A stretch of 64,000 nucleotides of DNA from Saccharopolyspora kobensis (GTDB lineage: Bacteria > Actinomycetota > Actinomycetes > Mycobacteriales > Pseudonocardiaceae). Below the pieces are notes generated by a model, which had not been told where the DNA came from, searched no databases, and was given only the letters and a program-made list of their open reading frames with translations. The stretch lies in assembly GCF_900108315.1 (NCBI RefSeq), contig NZ_FNVB01000003.1:1-64000 (forward strand), written 5' to 3'. Positions 52,033 through 60,494 of the stretch are shown here, one piece after another (positions within the stretch are counted from its first letter, which is position 1; each line of letters starts with the position of its first letter). A program made the position numbers and the translations under genes.

Positions 52033-52458
52033 TCACGACCGTTCGCGGGCGACCGGTTTCGAACGGCGGGCGAACCGGGCGCGCAGCGGCGCCACGAGCG
52101 AGGGGCCGCCTGCGAAGCACCACACCGCGATCACCGGGTCGCAGAGCGCGCAGCCGAAGGAGGCGTGCTCGAGGAACGGGATGATCGGATTGCCGTGGAG
52201 GTGGTGCGCGACGTCCCAAGCCGTGTGCAGCAGCCAGGCGATGCCGATGAACGTCCAGGACTCCAGTCCCCGGTAGGCGCAGTAGGCCACGGCGGCGCAG
52301 AAGACGAGCTCCCAGATGCCGAAGCCACCGCCGCTGATGTAGGCGGCACCGGCACCGGCGACCATCAGGGCGTTGAACCGGCGCCGGTTCGGTTCGCGGA
52401 TGAACGAGTTCAGCAGCGCGTAGAGAACACCGATCAGCATCGGCGTGATGATGGACAT
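52033..52458 (-). CDS. DUF6010 membrane protein
   Basis: The 141-aa protein has about four hydrophobic helices with LIGVLYALLNSFIREPNRRRFNALMVAGAGAAYISGGGFG, HTAWDVAHHLHGNPIIPFLEHASFGCALCDP and VWCFAGGPS. This pattern fits DUF6010. The histidine and cysteine motif may bind a metal. Unknown function. Divergent from the GlxA-type regulator over a shared inverted repeat, so likely its target. Confidence 0.78.
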   Translation of the reverse strand: MSIITPMLIGVLYALLNSFIREPNRRRFNALMVAGAGAAYISGGGFGIWELVFCAAVAYCAYRGLESWTFIGIAWLLHTAWDVAHHLHGNPIIPFLEHASFGCALCDPVIAVWCFAGGPSLVAPLRARFARRSKPVARERS

Positions 52459-52589
52459 GCTCGGTCCTGCCACTTCCGGGTGTCGGGAACTGGGGCGCCC
52501 GCCGGGCGGGTCGCCCTCCTGGTCGGAATCCGACGCTATGCAGCGCGGGCGGGAGCCGGAAGTGGCTGGATTGCCACCTTCCAACGGAA

Positions 52590-52640
52590 TCCCGCCAACG
52601 CTCTGACCAGCGCACTGCCCGCCGCACCTCGTTGGCGGGA
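52590..52640. promoter_or_regulatory. Inverted repeat between DUF6010 and GlxA genes
   Basis: TCCCGCCAACG (52590-52600) and its exact reverse complement CGTTGGCGGGA (52630-52640) are separated by 29 bp, that is centre-to-centre about four helical turns. It lies 27 bp before the GlxA start. This is a strong candidate operator for the AraC-type regulator. Confidence 0.6.
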
Positions 52641-52666
52641 ATCGCGGGTGCGGCTACATTCGCGCC

Positions 52667-53617
52667 ATGCACACCGTGGCCGTCCTGGCGCTCGACGACG
52701 TCATCCCGTTCGACCTGGCCACGCCGCTCGAGGTGTTCACCCGCACCCGGCTGCCCGATGGCCGCGCCGCCTACCGGCTGCGGATCTGCGCCGCCGCCCC
52801 GACCGTCAGCGCGGGCCTGTTCACCCTGCAAGCGCCGTGGGGGCTCGACGCGCTGGAGACGGCGGACACGATCGTGCTGCCCGGTTGCGCGGATCCGACC
52901 GCCGAGGTTCCGGGCGCCGTTCTGGACGCGCTGCGGCGAGCAGCCGAGCGCGGCACCCGCATCGCCTCGATCTGCTCCGGGGCCTTCGTCCTGGCCGCCA
53001 CCGGACTGCTCGACGGGCTGCGCGCGACGACCCACTGGCGCGCGGCCCCGCTGCTGGCCGAGCGGCATCCCGGGATCGACGTGGACCCGGACGTGCTCTA
53101 CGTCGACAACGGCCAGTTCCTCACCTCGGCCGGTGCGGCGGCGGGGCTGGACCTGTGCCTGCACCTGATCCGCCGCGACCACGGTTCCGCGGTCGCCGCG
53201 GACGCGGCACGCCTGTCGGTGATGCCGCTGGAGCGCGAGGGCGGCCAGGCCCAGTTCGTCGTCCAGGACCTGCCCGCGGCGCCGCGCGGCTCGGCCCTGG
53301 AGCCGCTGCTGAACTGGCTCGAGGACAACGCCGCGCACGACATCTCCCTGGAGGACATCGCGGCCCGCGCTGGCATGAGCACCCGGACCCTCAACCGGCG
53401 CTTCCGCGAGCAGACCGGCACCACTCCCCTGCAGTGGCTGCACCGCACCCGCATCCGCCTCGCCCAGCACCTGCTGGAGACCACCGACCACCCGGTCGAG
53501 AGGATCAGCGCCCAGGTCGGCTTCGGCTCCCCCACCGCGTTCCGCGACCGCTTCAAACGCGTGGTCGGCACCACCCCGAACACCTACCGAAACGCCTTCC
53601 AGCACAACGGCACCTGA
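52667..53617 (+). CDS. GlxA-type AraC regulator with DJ-1/PfpI domain
   Basis: The 316-aa protein has an N-terminal class I glutamine-amidotransferase/PfpI-like domain (VAVLALDDVIPFDLATPLEVF...RIASICSGAFVLAATGLLDG with the nucleophile-elbow cysteine in ICSGA). The C-terminal AraC double HTH reads DISLEDIAARAGMSTRTLNRRFREQTGTTPLQWL and ISAQVGFGSPTAFRDRFKRVVGTTPNTYR. GlxA-type regulators are activators with unknown ligands. Divergent from DUF6010. Confidence 0.9.
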   Translation: MHTVAVLALDDVIPFDLATPLEVFTRTRLPDGRAAYRLRICAAAPTVSAGLFTLQAPWGLDALETADTIVLPGCADPTAEVPGAVLDALRRAAERGTRIASICSGAFVLAATGLLDGLRATTHWRAAPLLAERHPGIDVDPDVLYVDNGQFLTSAGAAAGLDLCLHLIRRDHGSAVAADAARLSVMPLEREGGQAQFVVQDLPAAPRGSALEPLLNWLEDNAAHDISLEDIAARAGMSTRTLNRRFREQTGTTPLQWLHRTRIRLAQHLLETTDHPVERISAQVGFGSPTAFRDRFKRVVGTTPNTYRNAFQHNGT

Positions 53618-53787
53618 ACCTCCCTATTCATCCACTGTGGACCTACCGTCGAGGGTCGGTTCTCGCTGCCAACCTCGCGCCGATCACCACACGCCGTGTT
53701 CGCTCCACTGCGGACCGCTCTCGCCGCTATCCCGCACGCGCCATCCGGTGTCGGGGCCTGCGGGGTGGGAGGTAGGGTGTGTGGCCG
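53618..53787 (+). promoter_or_regulatory. Promoter region of the thiamine-regulated operon
   Basis: The palindrome TCCACTGTGGA lies at 53631-53641 and a one-base variant TCCACTGCGGA at 53704-53714. TAGGGT at 53773-53778 is a likely -10 box about 10 nt before the riboswitch. Confidence 0.4.
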
Positions 53788-53880
53788 TTGACAGGGGAGC
53801 GCCGTGGTGAAGGGCGCTGAGAGTGCGGGTTGAGCCGCAGACCCTCCGAACCTGCTCCGGTTAGCACCGGCGAAGGGAGT
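53788..53880 (+). ncRNA. TPP riboswitch (THI-box)
   Basis: The conserved blocks appear in order: ACAGGGGAGC, GCTGAGAGTGCGG, CCGCAGACCCTCCGAACCTG, CCGGTTAGCACCGGCGAAGGGA. The final GAAGGGAG is at once the riboswitch 3' block and the Shine-Dalgarno sequence of ykoE (start 5 nt later). TPP binding would therefore hide the ribosome binding site and stop translation when thiamine is plentiful. Confidence 0.95.
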
Positions 53881-53884
53881 TCTT

Positions 53885-54484
53885 GTGGCGCGCGATGCCG
53901 CTTTCCGGTACCGGACGATCGATTTCGTCACCGTGGCCATGCTCGGCGTGGCCATCGGCGTGGCGTTCTGGGGCTGGGCGCAGCTCTACCAGGTGCTGAG
54001 CACCCTCTCCGCGTTCGCGTTCCCGCCGAGCTCCGGGCTGTTCGGCGGCGCTTGGCTGCTCGGCGGCGTGATCGGCGGGCTGGTCGTCCGCAAGCCCGGG
54101 GCCGCGCTGCTGACCGAGGTGGTCGCCGCCTCGGTGGAAGCGCTGCTCGGCAACAGCTGGGGCCTGTCGACGGTGATCTCCGGGACCATCCAGGGCTTCG
54201 GGGTGGAGCTGGTGCTGGCGGTGTTCCTGTGGAAGCGGTTCGGTCCCCTGGTCGCCGCGCTGGCGGCCGCGGTCGCCGCCGCGTTCGAGTCGTTCTACGA
54301 GTGGCAGGTCTACTACACCGACTGGGCGCTGCCCTACCAGCTGGCCCACCTCGGGTTCTTCGTGGTCTCCGGCGTGGTCATCGCCGGGTTCGGCGGCTGG
54401 GCGCTGGTCCGCGGGCTGGCCGCGACCGGTGCGCTGGACGCCTTCGGTGCGGGACGGGAGCACCACGAGCGGACCGCGGTGTGA
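53885..54484 (+). CDS. ykoE: ECF transporter S component YkoE (thiamine precursor)
   Basis: The 199-aa protein is the substrate-binding membrane component of the YkoCDE energy-coupling-factor transporter, which imports hydroxymethylpyrimidine. Five to six helices, starting YRTIDFVTVAMLGVAIGVAFWGWAQLYQ, with GGAWLLGGVIGGLVVRKPGAAL typical of YkoE. Controlled by the TPP riboswitch directly upstream. Its stop overlaps the ATPase start (GTGA). Confidence 0.93.
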   Translation: MARDAAFRYRTIDFVTVAMLGVAIGVAFWGWAQLYQVLSTLSAFAFPPSSGLFGGAWLLGGVIGGLVVRKPGAALLTEVVAASVEALLGNSWGLSTVISGTIQGFGVELVLAVFLWKRFGPLVAALAAAVAAAFESFYEWQVYYTDWALPYQLAHLGFFVVSGVVIAGFGGWALVRGLAATGALDAFGAGREHHERTAV

Positions 54485-55914
54485 CCACCTCGACGGACCT
54501 CCGCGCGGAGCTCCGGGGTTTCGGCTGGCAGCCGCTGGGGCGGCGCGCACCGGCGATCGACGGGCTGGACCTGGACGTCCGGCCGGGCGAGCGGATCCTG
54601 CTGGCCGGGCCGAGCGGGGCGGGCAAGTCGACGATCATCCACGCGCTGGCCGGGGTGCTCGGCGGTGCGCTGCCGGGCGAGATGAGCGGCGCGGTCCGGG
54701 TCGACGGCCAGATCGGCCTGGTGCTGCAGAACCCGGGGGCCGCGGTGGTGGCCGACCGGATCGGCCGCGACGTGGCCTTCGGCCCGGAGAACAGCGGGAT
54801 CGCGCGGGAGGAGATCTGGCGGCGGGTGGCCGAGGCGCTCGAACTGGTCGGGCTGCCCTACCCGGTCGACCGGCCGACGTCGGCGCTGTCCGGAGGTGAG
54901 CTGCAGCGGCTCGCGCTGGCCGGGGTGCTCGCGCTGCGGCCGTCGATGCTGCTGCTGGACGAGCCGACCTCGATGCTCGACGCCGGCAACGCCGACCGGG
55001 TGCGCACCGCCGTGGCCGATGTCGTGGCGAGCACCGGCGCCTCGCTGGTCGTCGTCGACCACCGGATCGGGCCGTGGCTGGACCTCGTGCACCGCGTCGT
55101 CGTCCTCGACGCCGGTGGCCGGATCGTGCACGACGTCGACCCGGACACCTGCCGGGCGCGGCTCACCGAGGACCTCGGCCGGGCCGGGGTGTGGATGCCC
55201 GGCCTGCCCGCGCCCGAGCCGGCCGACGTGCCCGCGGCGCTGGTCGCGCCGGAGTCCCCCGCACCGCGGCTGGACGTCCGCGACCTGGGCGTGGACCTGG
55301 TGGCCCGCCGGATGCGCGGCGCCGCCCCGATCGTGGCGCTCGACGAGGTGTCGACCGAGGTGCTGCCCGGGCAGCTCTCGGTGTTCACCGGCGCGTCCGG
55401 AGCGGGCAAGTCCACCCTGCTCGCCGCGCTGGCCGGTCTGGTCCGGCCCGATCGCGGCGGCATCGGCGGCACGCCGGTCCCGCTGCACCGGATGAAGTCC
55501 CCGGAGCTGGCGCGGACGGTCGGCTGGGTGCCGCAGAACCCGGAGCACGGCTTCCTCACCACCAGCGTGCGGCAGGAGATCACCCGCACCGGGCTCAAGC
55601 TGGGCACCGGCGTCGCGGTCGAGGAGATCCTGGAGGTGCTCGGGCTGGGTTCGCTGGCCGAGGCCAACCCCTACCGGCTCTCCGGTGGTGAGCAGCGCCG
55701 GGTGGCGCTCGCCGCCGCGCTCGCGCACCGGCCCGGGGCCCTGATGCTCGACGAACCGACCGTCGGTCAGGACCGCCGCACGTGGGCGGCCATCACCGGG
55801 TGGATGCGAGCGGCCGCGCGCGCAGGCGCCACCGCAGGCGCTTCCACCCACGACCAGGCGCTGATCGAGATCGCCGACCGCGAGACGCGGCTCGACCAGG
55901 GGCGGGTGCGGTGA
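54481..55914 (+). CDS. ykoD: ECF transporter dual ATPase YkoD
   Basis: The 477-aa protein is two ABC ATPases in tandem: first P-loop GPSGAGKS (43-50), signature LSGGELQRL and Walker B MLLLDEPTSMLD; second P-loop GASGAGKS, signature LSGGEQRRV and Walker B LMLDEPTVGQD. The fused form is typical of YkoD. It powers YkoE-YkoC uptake of the thiamine pyrimidine precursor. Overlaps both neighbours by 4 bp. Confidence 0.93.
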   Translation: MTTSTDLRAELRGFGWQPLGRRAPAIDGLDLDVRPGERILLAGPSGAGKSTIIHALAGVLGGALPGEMSGAVRVDGQIGLVLQNPGAAVVADRIGRDVAFGPENSGIAREEIWRRVAEALELVGLPYPVDRPTSALSGGELQRLALAGVLALRPSMLLLDEPTSMLDAGNADRVRTAVADVVASTGASLVVVDHRIGPWLDLVHRVVVLDAGGRIVHDVDPDTCRARLTEDLGRAGVWMPGLPAPEPADVPAALVAPESPAPRLDVRDLGVDLVARRMRGAAPIVALDEVSTEVLPGQLSVFTGASGAGKSTLLAALAGLVRPDRGGIGGTPVPLHRMKSPELARTVGWVPQNPEHGFLTTSVRQEITRTGLKLGTGVAVEEILEVLGLGSLAEANPYRLSGGEQRRVALAAALAHRPGALMLDEPTVGQDRRTWAAITGWMRAAARAGATAGASTHDQALIEIADRETRLDQGRVR

Positions 55915-56615
55915 ACGGCGTGCTGGGCAGGGCGAACCCCCTGGTGCTGGTGGCGGTGGGACTGCTGGCGCTCGTCGCCTCGCTGGGCGTGCGCTCGCTG
56001 CTCACCGCGGTGATCACCACCGGCGTCTACGTGCTCGCCCTGGCGCTGATGCTGCCGTCCCGCTCCGGTCATCCGCTGCGGTTCGCCACCGTCGTGCTGG
56101 GCGGCGTTTCGGTCGCCTACTCGACGTGGCTGCTCGGCGGCGGGCACCTCGACGTCGCCGCCACCGCTGGACTGCGCATCGCCGTGCTGGCGCTGCCCGG
56201 CGTGGCCGTCGCGCCGCTGATCGAGCCGATGGCGCTGGCCGATCAGCTCGGGCAGCGACTGCGCCTGCCGCACCGGTTCGTCGTGTCCTTCGCCGCGGCG
56301 CTGCAGCGGTTCGAGCAGCTCGGGCAGACCTGGCAGCACCTCTCGCGGGCGCGCCGGTCGCGCGGGTTCGGCCCCGGGCGCGGACCGGTCTCCCGCGGCC
56401 GCCACGCCGCCTCGGTCACCTTCGGGTTGCTGGTCACCACCATGCGCGAGGCCACCAGCGCCTCGATCGCGATGGACGCCCGCGGGTTCGCCCGGGCCCG
56501 GCGCCGCACCTGGGCCGAACCGGCGCCCTGGACCGCGACGGACACCGCCGTGCTGCTCGTCGGTGTCCTGCTCGCCGCGGTCCCGTACGCGGTGGGGCTG
56601 TTCTCGGGGGCATGA
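55911..56615 (+). CDS. ykoC: ECF transporter T component YkoC
   Basis: The 234-aa CbiQ-type coupling protein has helices at both ends and the cytoplasmic coupling helices with the SRARRSRGFG and ASIAMDARGFARARRR motifs (Ala-Arg-Gly type) that touch the ATPases. It is the last gene of the riboswitch-controlled operon. GTG overlaps the ykoD stop. Confidence 0.92.
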   Translation: MNGVLGRANPLVLVAVGLLALVASLGVRSLLTAVITTGVYVLALALMLPSRSGHPLRFATVVLGGVSVAYSTWLLGGGHLDVAATAGLRIAVLALPGVAVAPLIEPMALADQLGQRLRLPHRFVVSFAAALQRFEQLGQTWQHLSRARRSRGFGPGRGPVSRGRHAASVTFGLLVTTMREATSASIAMDARGFARARRRTWAEPAPWTATDTAVLLVGVLLAAVPYAVGLFSGA

Positions 56616-56627
56616 CGCCGCCGGCCC

Positions 56628-56996
56628 TCACCCGGCGAAGAACCCGGTCACGCGGCCTGTCCAGCTCTTGACGTCCTCCGCGGTCCTCGACACGTGCAGG
56701 GTGGAGTTCGGCAGCAGTTCGTGCAGCCGCTCGGCGGTGGAGACCGGGTGGAGCGGGTCGGTGTCCCAGGTGAGGATCAGGGCGGGGTGGTCCAGGGCGG
56801 CGATCGCCTCGGGTGCGGGCAGCTCGGAGGAGCCGACCCCGCGCAGCGCGGCCGGGATCAGCTCGTCCGGGACATCGGGCGCGAGGTCGAACTTCGGGTA
56901 GTCGGCGAAGATCGGCAGCGGCTCGGCAACGGCCCACTGCCGCGCGGCGACGGCGATGACCGCCAGCCACCCGCGCCGGAACATGCTGGTGAGCAC
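56628..56996 (-). pseudogene. Truncated alpha/beta hydrolase (C-terminal third only)
   Basis: About 122 codons remain. From GSSELPAPEAIAALDHPALILTWDTDPLHPVSTAERLHELL onward it matches the C-terminal acid/His region of alpha/beta hydrolases, with the acid in TWDTDP. The usual N-terminus with the nucleophile elbow is missing, replaced by a new short start MLTSMFRRGWLAVIAVAARQ. The frame may still be translated but cannot be a working hydrolase. A perfect iron box precedes it. Confidence 0.65.
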
Positions 56997-57030
56997 GCTG
57001 ATCTCCTCACAACCGATCTTCCAGAACGAA

Positions 57031-57048
57031 ACTTAGCCTAAGCTAAGT
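57031..57048. promoter_or_regulatory. IdeR/DtxR-type iron box
   Basis: ACTTAGC-CTAA-GCTAAGT is a perfect 7-bp inverted repeat. On the minus strand, TTAGCTTAGGCTAAGTT closely fits the IdeR/DmdR consensus TTAGGTTAGGCTAACCTAA. It lies 35 bp upstream of the start of the truncated hydrolase and is the only such site seen in the window. Confidence 0.65.
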
Positions 57049-57388
57049 AATCCCGGCATCCACCCAAAGGTCAGGTACGCCACATTCCGGACAAAATCGT
57101 GTCCGGTCGCTCACGCAGCGCTACCACCGGGGCGAACGCAAGAAGTCCACAGTGGACCCACCGCGACGGCGGCGCTCGGGCGCCGACGAGCTCCTGGCGC
57201 TGAGCCGCAACGCTCCGTTGGAACACTGCGGTGATCTGCTGCAGACTCTTGCCGGACGGCGACGGATGCCGAGGAGGCGGGGTGAAGCAGGTCCCGCGGC
57301 GCGCTCCGCTGCCGCACCACCTCGCCGGTCCCGCGGATCAGCGGGCCGGAGCAGTCGTGACGGACTGACCAACGACAGGAGGCAGCAC
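57049..57388. other. Intergenic region with TCCACAGTGGA copy
   Basis: No gene is supported. TCCACAGTGGA lies at 57146-57156, inside the longer GTCCACAGTGGAC. The ribosome binding site AGGAGG of the next gene is at 57378-57383. Confidence 0.45.
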
Positions 57389-58192
57389 GTGAACCGCATC
57401 CGGCTCGAGGACGGCGACATCCACGTCCTGGACGACGGAGCACCGGACGCCCCGGCTCTCCTGCTGATCCACGGGTCCGGGGCCTCCGCCCGTTCGTGGG
57501 ATGCGCTGGTCCCGCTGCTGACCGGTTCCCACCGCGTCATCCGCATCGATCTGCTCGGGCACGGCCGGTCCGGCAAGCCGGACGACCGCAGTTACGGCAC
57601 CTCCGAACAGGCACGCCGGGTCGCCGCCGTGCTGGACGGGCTCGGTGTCGCGGGTGCCGTCGTCGTCGGTCACTCCAGCGGCGGGCTGGCGGCCACCGCG
57701 CTCGCCGAGCTCCGCCCCGATCTCGTGGCCGCGCTAGCGCTGATCAACACCGGTCCCAGCCTGAACGCCTTCAGCGCAACGGGTTCCGCCATCGAGCCCG
57801 CGCAGTGGGCGGAGCTGACCGATGAGCAGATCCGCCAGTTCATGAAGCCCGCGTTCAGCCGCGCGGGCTTCGAGATCCCGCAGCAGCTCGTCGCGGACGT
57901 GCGGGCCATGACCTTCCACACCTTCACCGCGACGATGCGGGCCGGCACCGAATACCTGGGCCGGCGGTCGCTGCCGGAACGGCTGGCCCCGCTCGGCAAG
58001 CCGCTGCTGGTGCTCTTCGGCGAGGACGACCAGCGGTGGAGGTCCTCCTCGGCCGCCGAGTACCGCGCGGTGCCGGGTGCGGTGGTCGAGCTGCTGCCGG
58101 GTCTCGGGCACTCCCCTCTCCTGGAGGATCCGCCGCGCACCGCCGCCTCGCTGCTGCCGTTCGCCGAACTCCACGCCGTGCGGCCGGGCTGA
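57389..58192 (+). CDS. Alpha/beta hydrolase (serine type)
   Basis: The 267-aa enzyme has the oxyanion loop LIHGSGASARSW, RIDLLGHGRSGKP, nucleophile Ser96 in GHSSGG, an acid in LFGEDDQRW and His in GLGHSPLLED. It resembles carboxylesterase/lactonase or meta-cleavage product hydrolases. Substrate unknown. GTG start at 57389 after AGGAGG. Convergent with the UvrA-like gene, 5 bp apart. Confidence 0.86.
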   Translation: MNRIRLEDGDIHVLDDGAPDAPALLLIHGSGASARSWDALVPLLTGSHRVIRIDLLGHGRSGKPDDRSYGTSEQARRVAAVLDGLGVAGAVVVGHSSGGLAATALAELRPDLVAALALINTGPSLNAFSATGSAIEPAQWAELTDEQIRQFMKPAFSRAGFEIPQQLVADVRAMTFHTFTATMRAGTEYLGRRSLPERLAPLGKPLLVLFGEDDQRWRSSSAAEYRAVPGAVVELLPGLGHSPLLEDPPRTAASLLPFAELHAVRPG

Positions 58193-58197
58193 GCCCG

Positions 58198-60432
58198 TCA
58201 GGTGGTGGCGCGCAGCGCGCGTGCGGTCGCCGACTCGTCGCAGGCCAGGAGTTGCTGCGGGGTTCCCGCGCACACCACGCGGCCGCCGCGGCGGCCCGGG
58301 CCGGGACCGAGGTCGATCACCCAGTCCGCGCTGCGGATCACCTCCAGGTTGTGCTCGATCACCAGCACCGTGTTGCCGCGCTCGACCAGCCGGTCCAGCA
58401 CCTGGAGCAGGACTCCGGTGTCGGCCAGGTGCAGGCCGGTGGTCGGCTCGTCGAGCACGTAGCAGGTGGGGTGTTCGGCGGCGGAGAGCTCCTTGGCGAT
58501 CTTCAGGCGCTGGCACTCACCGCCGGACAGGTCGGTCAGGGGCTGGCCGAGGCGCAGGTAGCCCAGGCCCACGTCCACCAGCCGGCGCAGGGCGCCGGCG
58601 ATCGCCGGTTCGGGCAGGCGGCGCACGGCCTCCTCGACGGTCAGGTCGTCGACGTCGGCGATGGACAGCCCGTCGACGGTGTGCGCGAGGACTTCGGCGC
58701 TGAAGCGGCGGCCGGAGCAGACCTCGCAGACCGTTTCCTGGCCCTCCATGAACGCCAGGTCGGTGTAGATCACGCCCGCGCCCTGGCACGCCGGGCAGGC
58801 ACCTCCGGAGTTGGCGCTGAACAGCTTCGGGCTGGTTCCGCTGCGGCGGGCGAACAGCTTCCGGATCGCCGGGGCGATCCCGCAGTAGGTCAGCGGTGAG
58901 GAGCGGCGGTTGGTGCTCACCGGGCGCTGGTCGACGACGGTGGCCCCGTGCTGGGCGACGAATTCCGCGGCCAGGCTGGACTTCCCGGACCCGGCGACCC
59001 CGGTCAGCACCGTGAGCACACCGGTCGGGATGTCGACGGTGAGGTCGCGCAGGTTGTTGCGGCGGGCGTTGTCGACGCGCAGCTTTCCCGCGTGGGCGCG
59101 CGGTTCTCGTTCCCGGACCCGCGTCCGCAGGCCACGCCCGGTCGGCGTGTCCGCGATCGCCAGCTCGCCGAAGCCGCCCTCGAACACGATCCGCCCGCCC
59201 GCGTCGCCGGCGGCGGGGCCGAGCTCGACGATCCGGTCGGCAGCGCGCATCACGTCCGGGTCGTGCTCCACGACGAGCAGCGTGTTGCCCTTGTCCCGCA
59301 ACGACTTCAGCAGCTCGATCATGGACTGCACGTCGTGCTGGTGCAGGCCGACGGTCGGTTCGTCGAACACGTACAGCATCTCGACGAGGCTGCTGCCCAG
59401 GTGCCGGACCGTCTTGATGCGCTGCGACTCGCCGCCCGAGAGCGTGGTCGTCGGTCGCGCCAGCGACAGGTAGCCCAGGCCGATCCCGGTCAGCGCGCCG
59501 AGCTTGTCCGACAGCGCCGCGACCACCGGCGCCACCCGCGGATCCCGCACCTGGCCGATGAGCCCGGCCAGCTCACCGATCTCCATCCGGCTCATCTCGC
59601 CGATGGTGCGGCCGAGCACGCGCGCGGTGCGGGCCGCTTCGCGCAGCCGCTCGCCGCCGCAGTCGCGGCAGCTCGCCGAGCGGGTGAACCGGCGCAGCAC
59701 CGCCTGCTTGCGCTCGGACAGGTTGTCGGCGGTGTGCAGGTAGATGCGCTCGAAGCGGTCGATGACGCCTTCGTAGTCCTTCGGCACGTCCCGCGACAGC
59801 CGGTGCGCCGCTTCGCGGTGGAGCAGGGCTTCCCGGTCGGCGGCCGACCAGTCGCGCAGCGGCGCGGCCGGGTCGAAGGCGCCGATCCCGGCGTACTGCC
59901 GGTACCAGTACTGGCCGTTGCCGAAGCCGGGCAGCAGGATCGCGCCCTGCTCCAGCGAGCGGTCCAGGTCCAGCACCCGTTCCACGGCGGTGGTCAGCGT
60001 CTCCCCCAGGCCCGCGCAGGCCGGGCACATCCCGGCCGGGTCGTTGAAGGAGAAGTGGTTGGACTCGCCGACGTGCGGTTCGCCCACCCGCGAGAACAGC
60101 AGCCGCAGGTAGGTGAAGGCGTCGGTGATGGTGCCGACCGTCGAGCGCGCGTTGCCGCCCAGGCGCTTCTGGTCGATCAGCACCACCGGTGACAGGCCTT
60201 CCAGCAGCTCGGCTTCGGGTCGGCTCCACCGCGGCAGCCGGTTGCGCACGAACGGCGGGTAGTTCTCGTTGACCTGGTACCCGGCTTCGGCGGCGATCGT
60301 GTCGAACACCAGCGAGGACTTGCCCGAACCGGACACCCCGGCGAACACCACCAGCTCGCCGCGCGGCAGGTCGAGGTCGATGGCCTTCAGGTTGTGCGTG
60401 CGGGCGCCCCGGATCCGGATCGTCGAACTCAT
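58198..60432 (-). CDS. UvrA-like ABC-type ATPase, short paralogue (drug resistance type)
   Basis: The 744-aa protein has two UvrA-type ATPase halves: P-loops GVSGSGKSS (32-40) and GVAGSGKSS, signatures LSGGESQRIKT and LSGGECQRLKI, and zinc-type CPACAGLG, CRDCGGERL and CPACQGAGV motifs. At 744 aa it lacks the UvrB-binding region of true UvrA (about 950 aa). Such paralogues (DrrC-like) protect producers from DNA-intercalating antibiotics. Divergent from a WYL regulator. Confidence 0.9.
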   Translation of the reverse strand: MSSTIRIRGARTHNLKAIDLDLPRGELVVFAGVSGSGKSSLVFDTIAAEAGYQVNENYPPFVRNRLPRWSRPEAELLEGLSPVVLIDQKRLGGNARSTVGTITDAFTYLRLLFSRVGEPHVGESNHFSFNDPAGMCPACAGLGETLTTAVERVLDLDRSLEQGAILLPGFGNGQYWYRQYAGIGAFDPAAPLRDWSAADREALLHREAAHRLSRDVPKDYEGVIDRFERIYLHTADNLSERKQAVLRRFTRSASCRDCGGERLREAARTARVLGRTIGEMSRMEIGELAGLIGQVRDPRVAPVVAALSDKLGALTGIGLGYLSLARPTTTLSGGESQRIKTVRHLGSSLVEMLYVFDEPTVGLHQHDVQSMIELLKSLRDKGNTLLVVEHDPDVMRAADRIVELGPAAGDAGGRIVFEGGFGELAIADTPTGRGLRTRVREREPRAHAGKLRVDNARRNNLRDLTVDIPTGVLTVLTGVAGSGKSSLAAEFVAQHGATVVDQRPVSTNRRSSPLTYCGIAPAIRKLFARRSGTSPKLFSANSGGACPACQGAGVIYTDLAFMEGQETVCEVCSGRRFSAEVLAHTVDGLSIADVDDLTVEEAVRRLPEPAIAGALRRLVDVGLGYLRLGQPLTDLSGGECQRLKIAKELSAAEHPTCYVLDEPTTGLHLADTGVLLQVLDRLVERGNTVLVIEHNLEVIRSADWVIDLGPGPGRRGGRVVCAGTPQQLLACDESATARALRATT

Positions 60433-60494
60433 GGCCGCGACGGTACGAACAGATGTGGCCGGGTTCTGACCGCGATTCGGGGATGATGGGGGGC

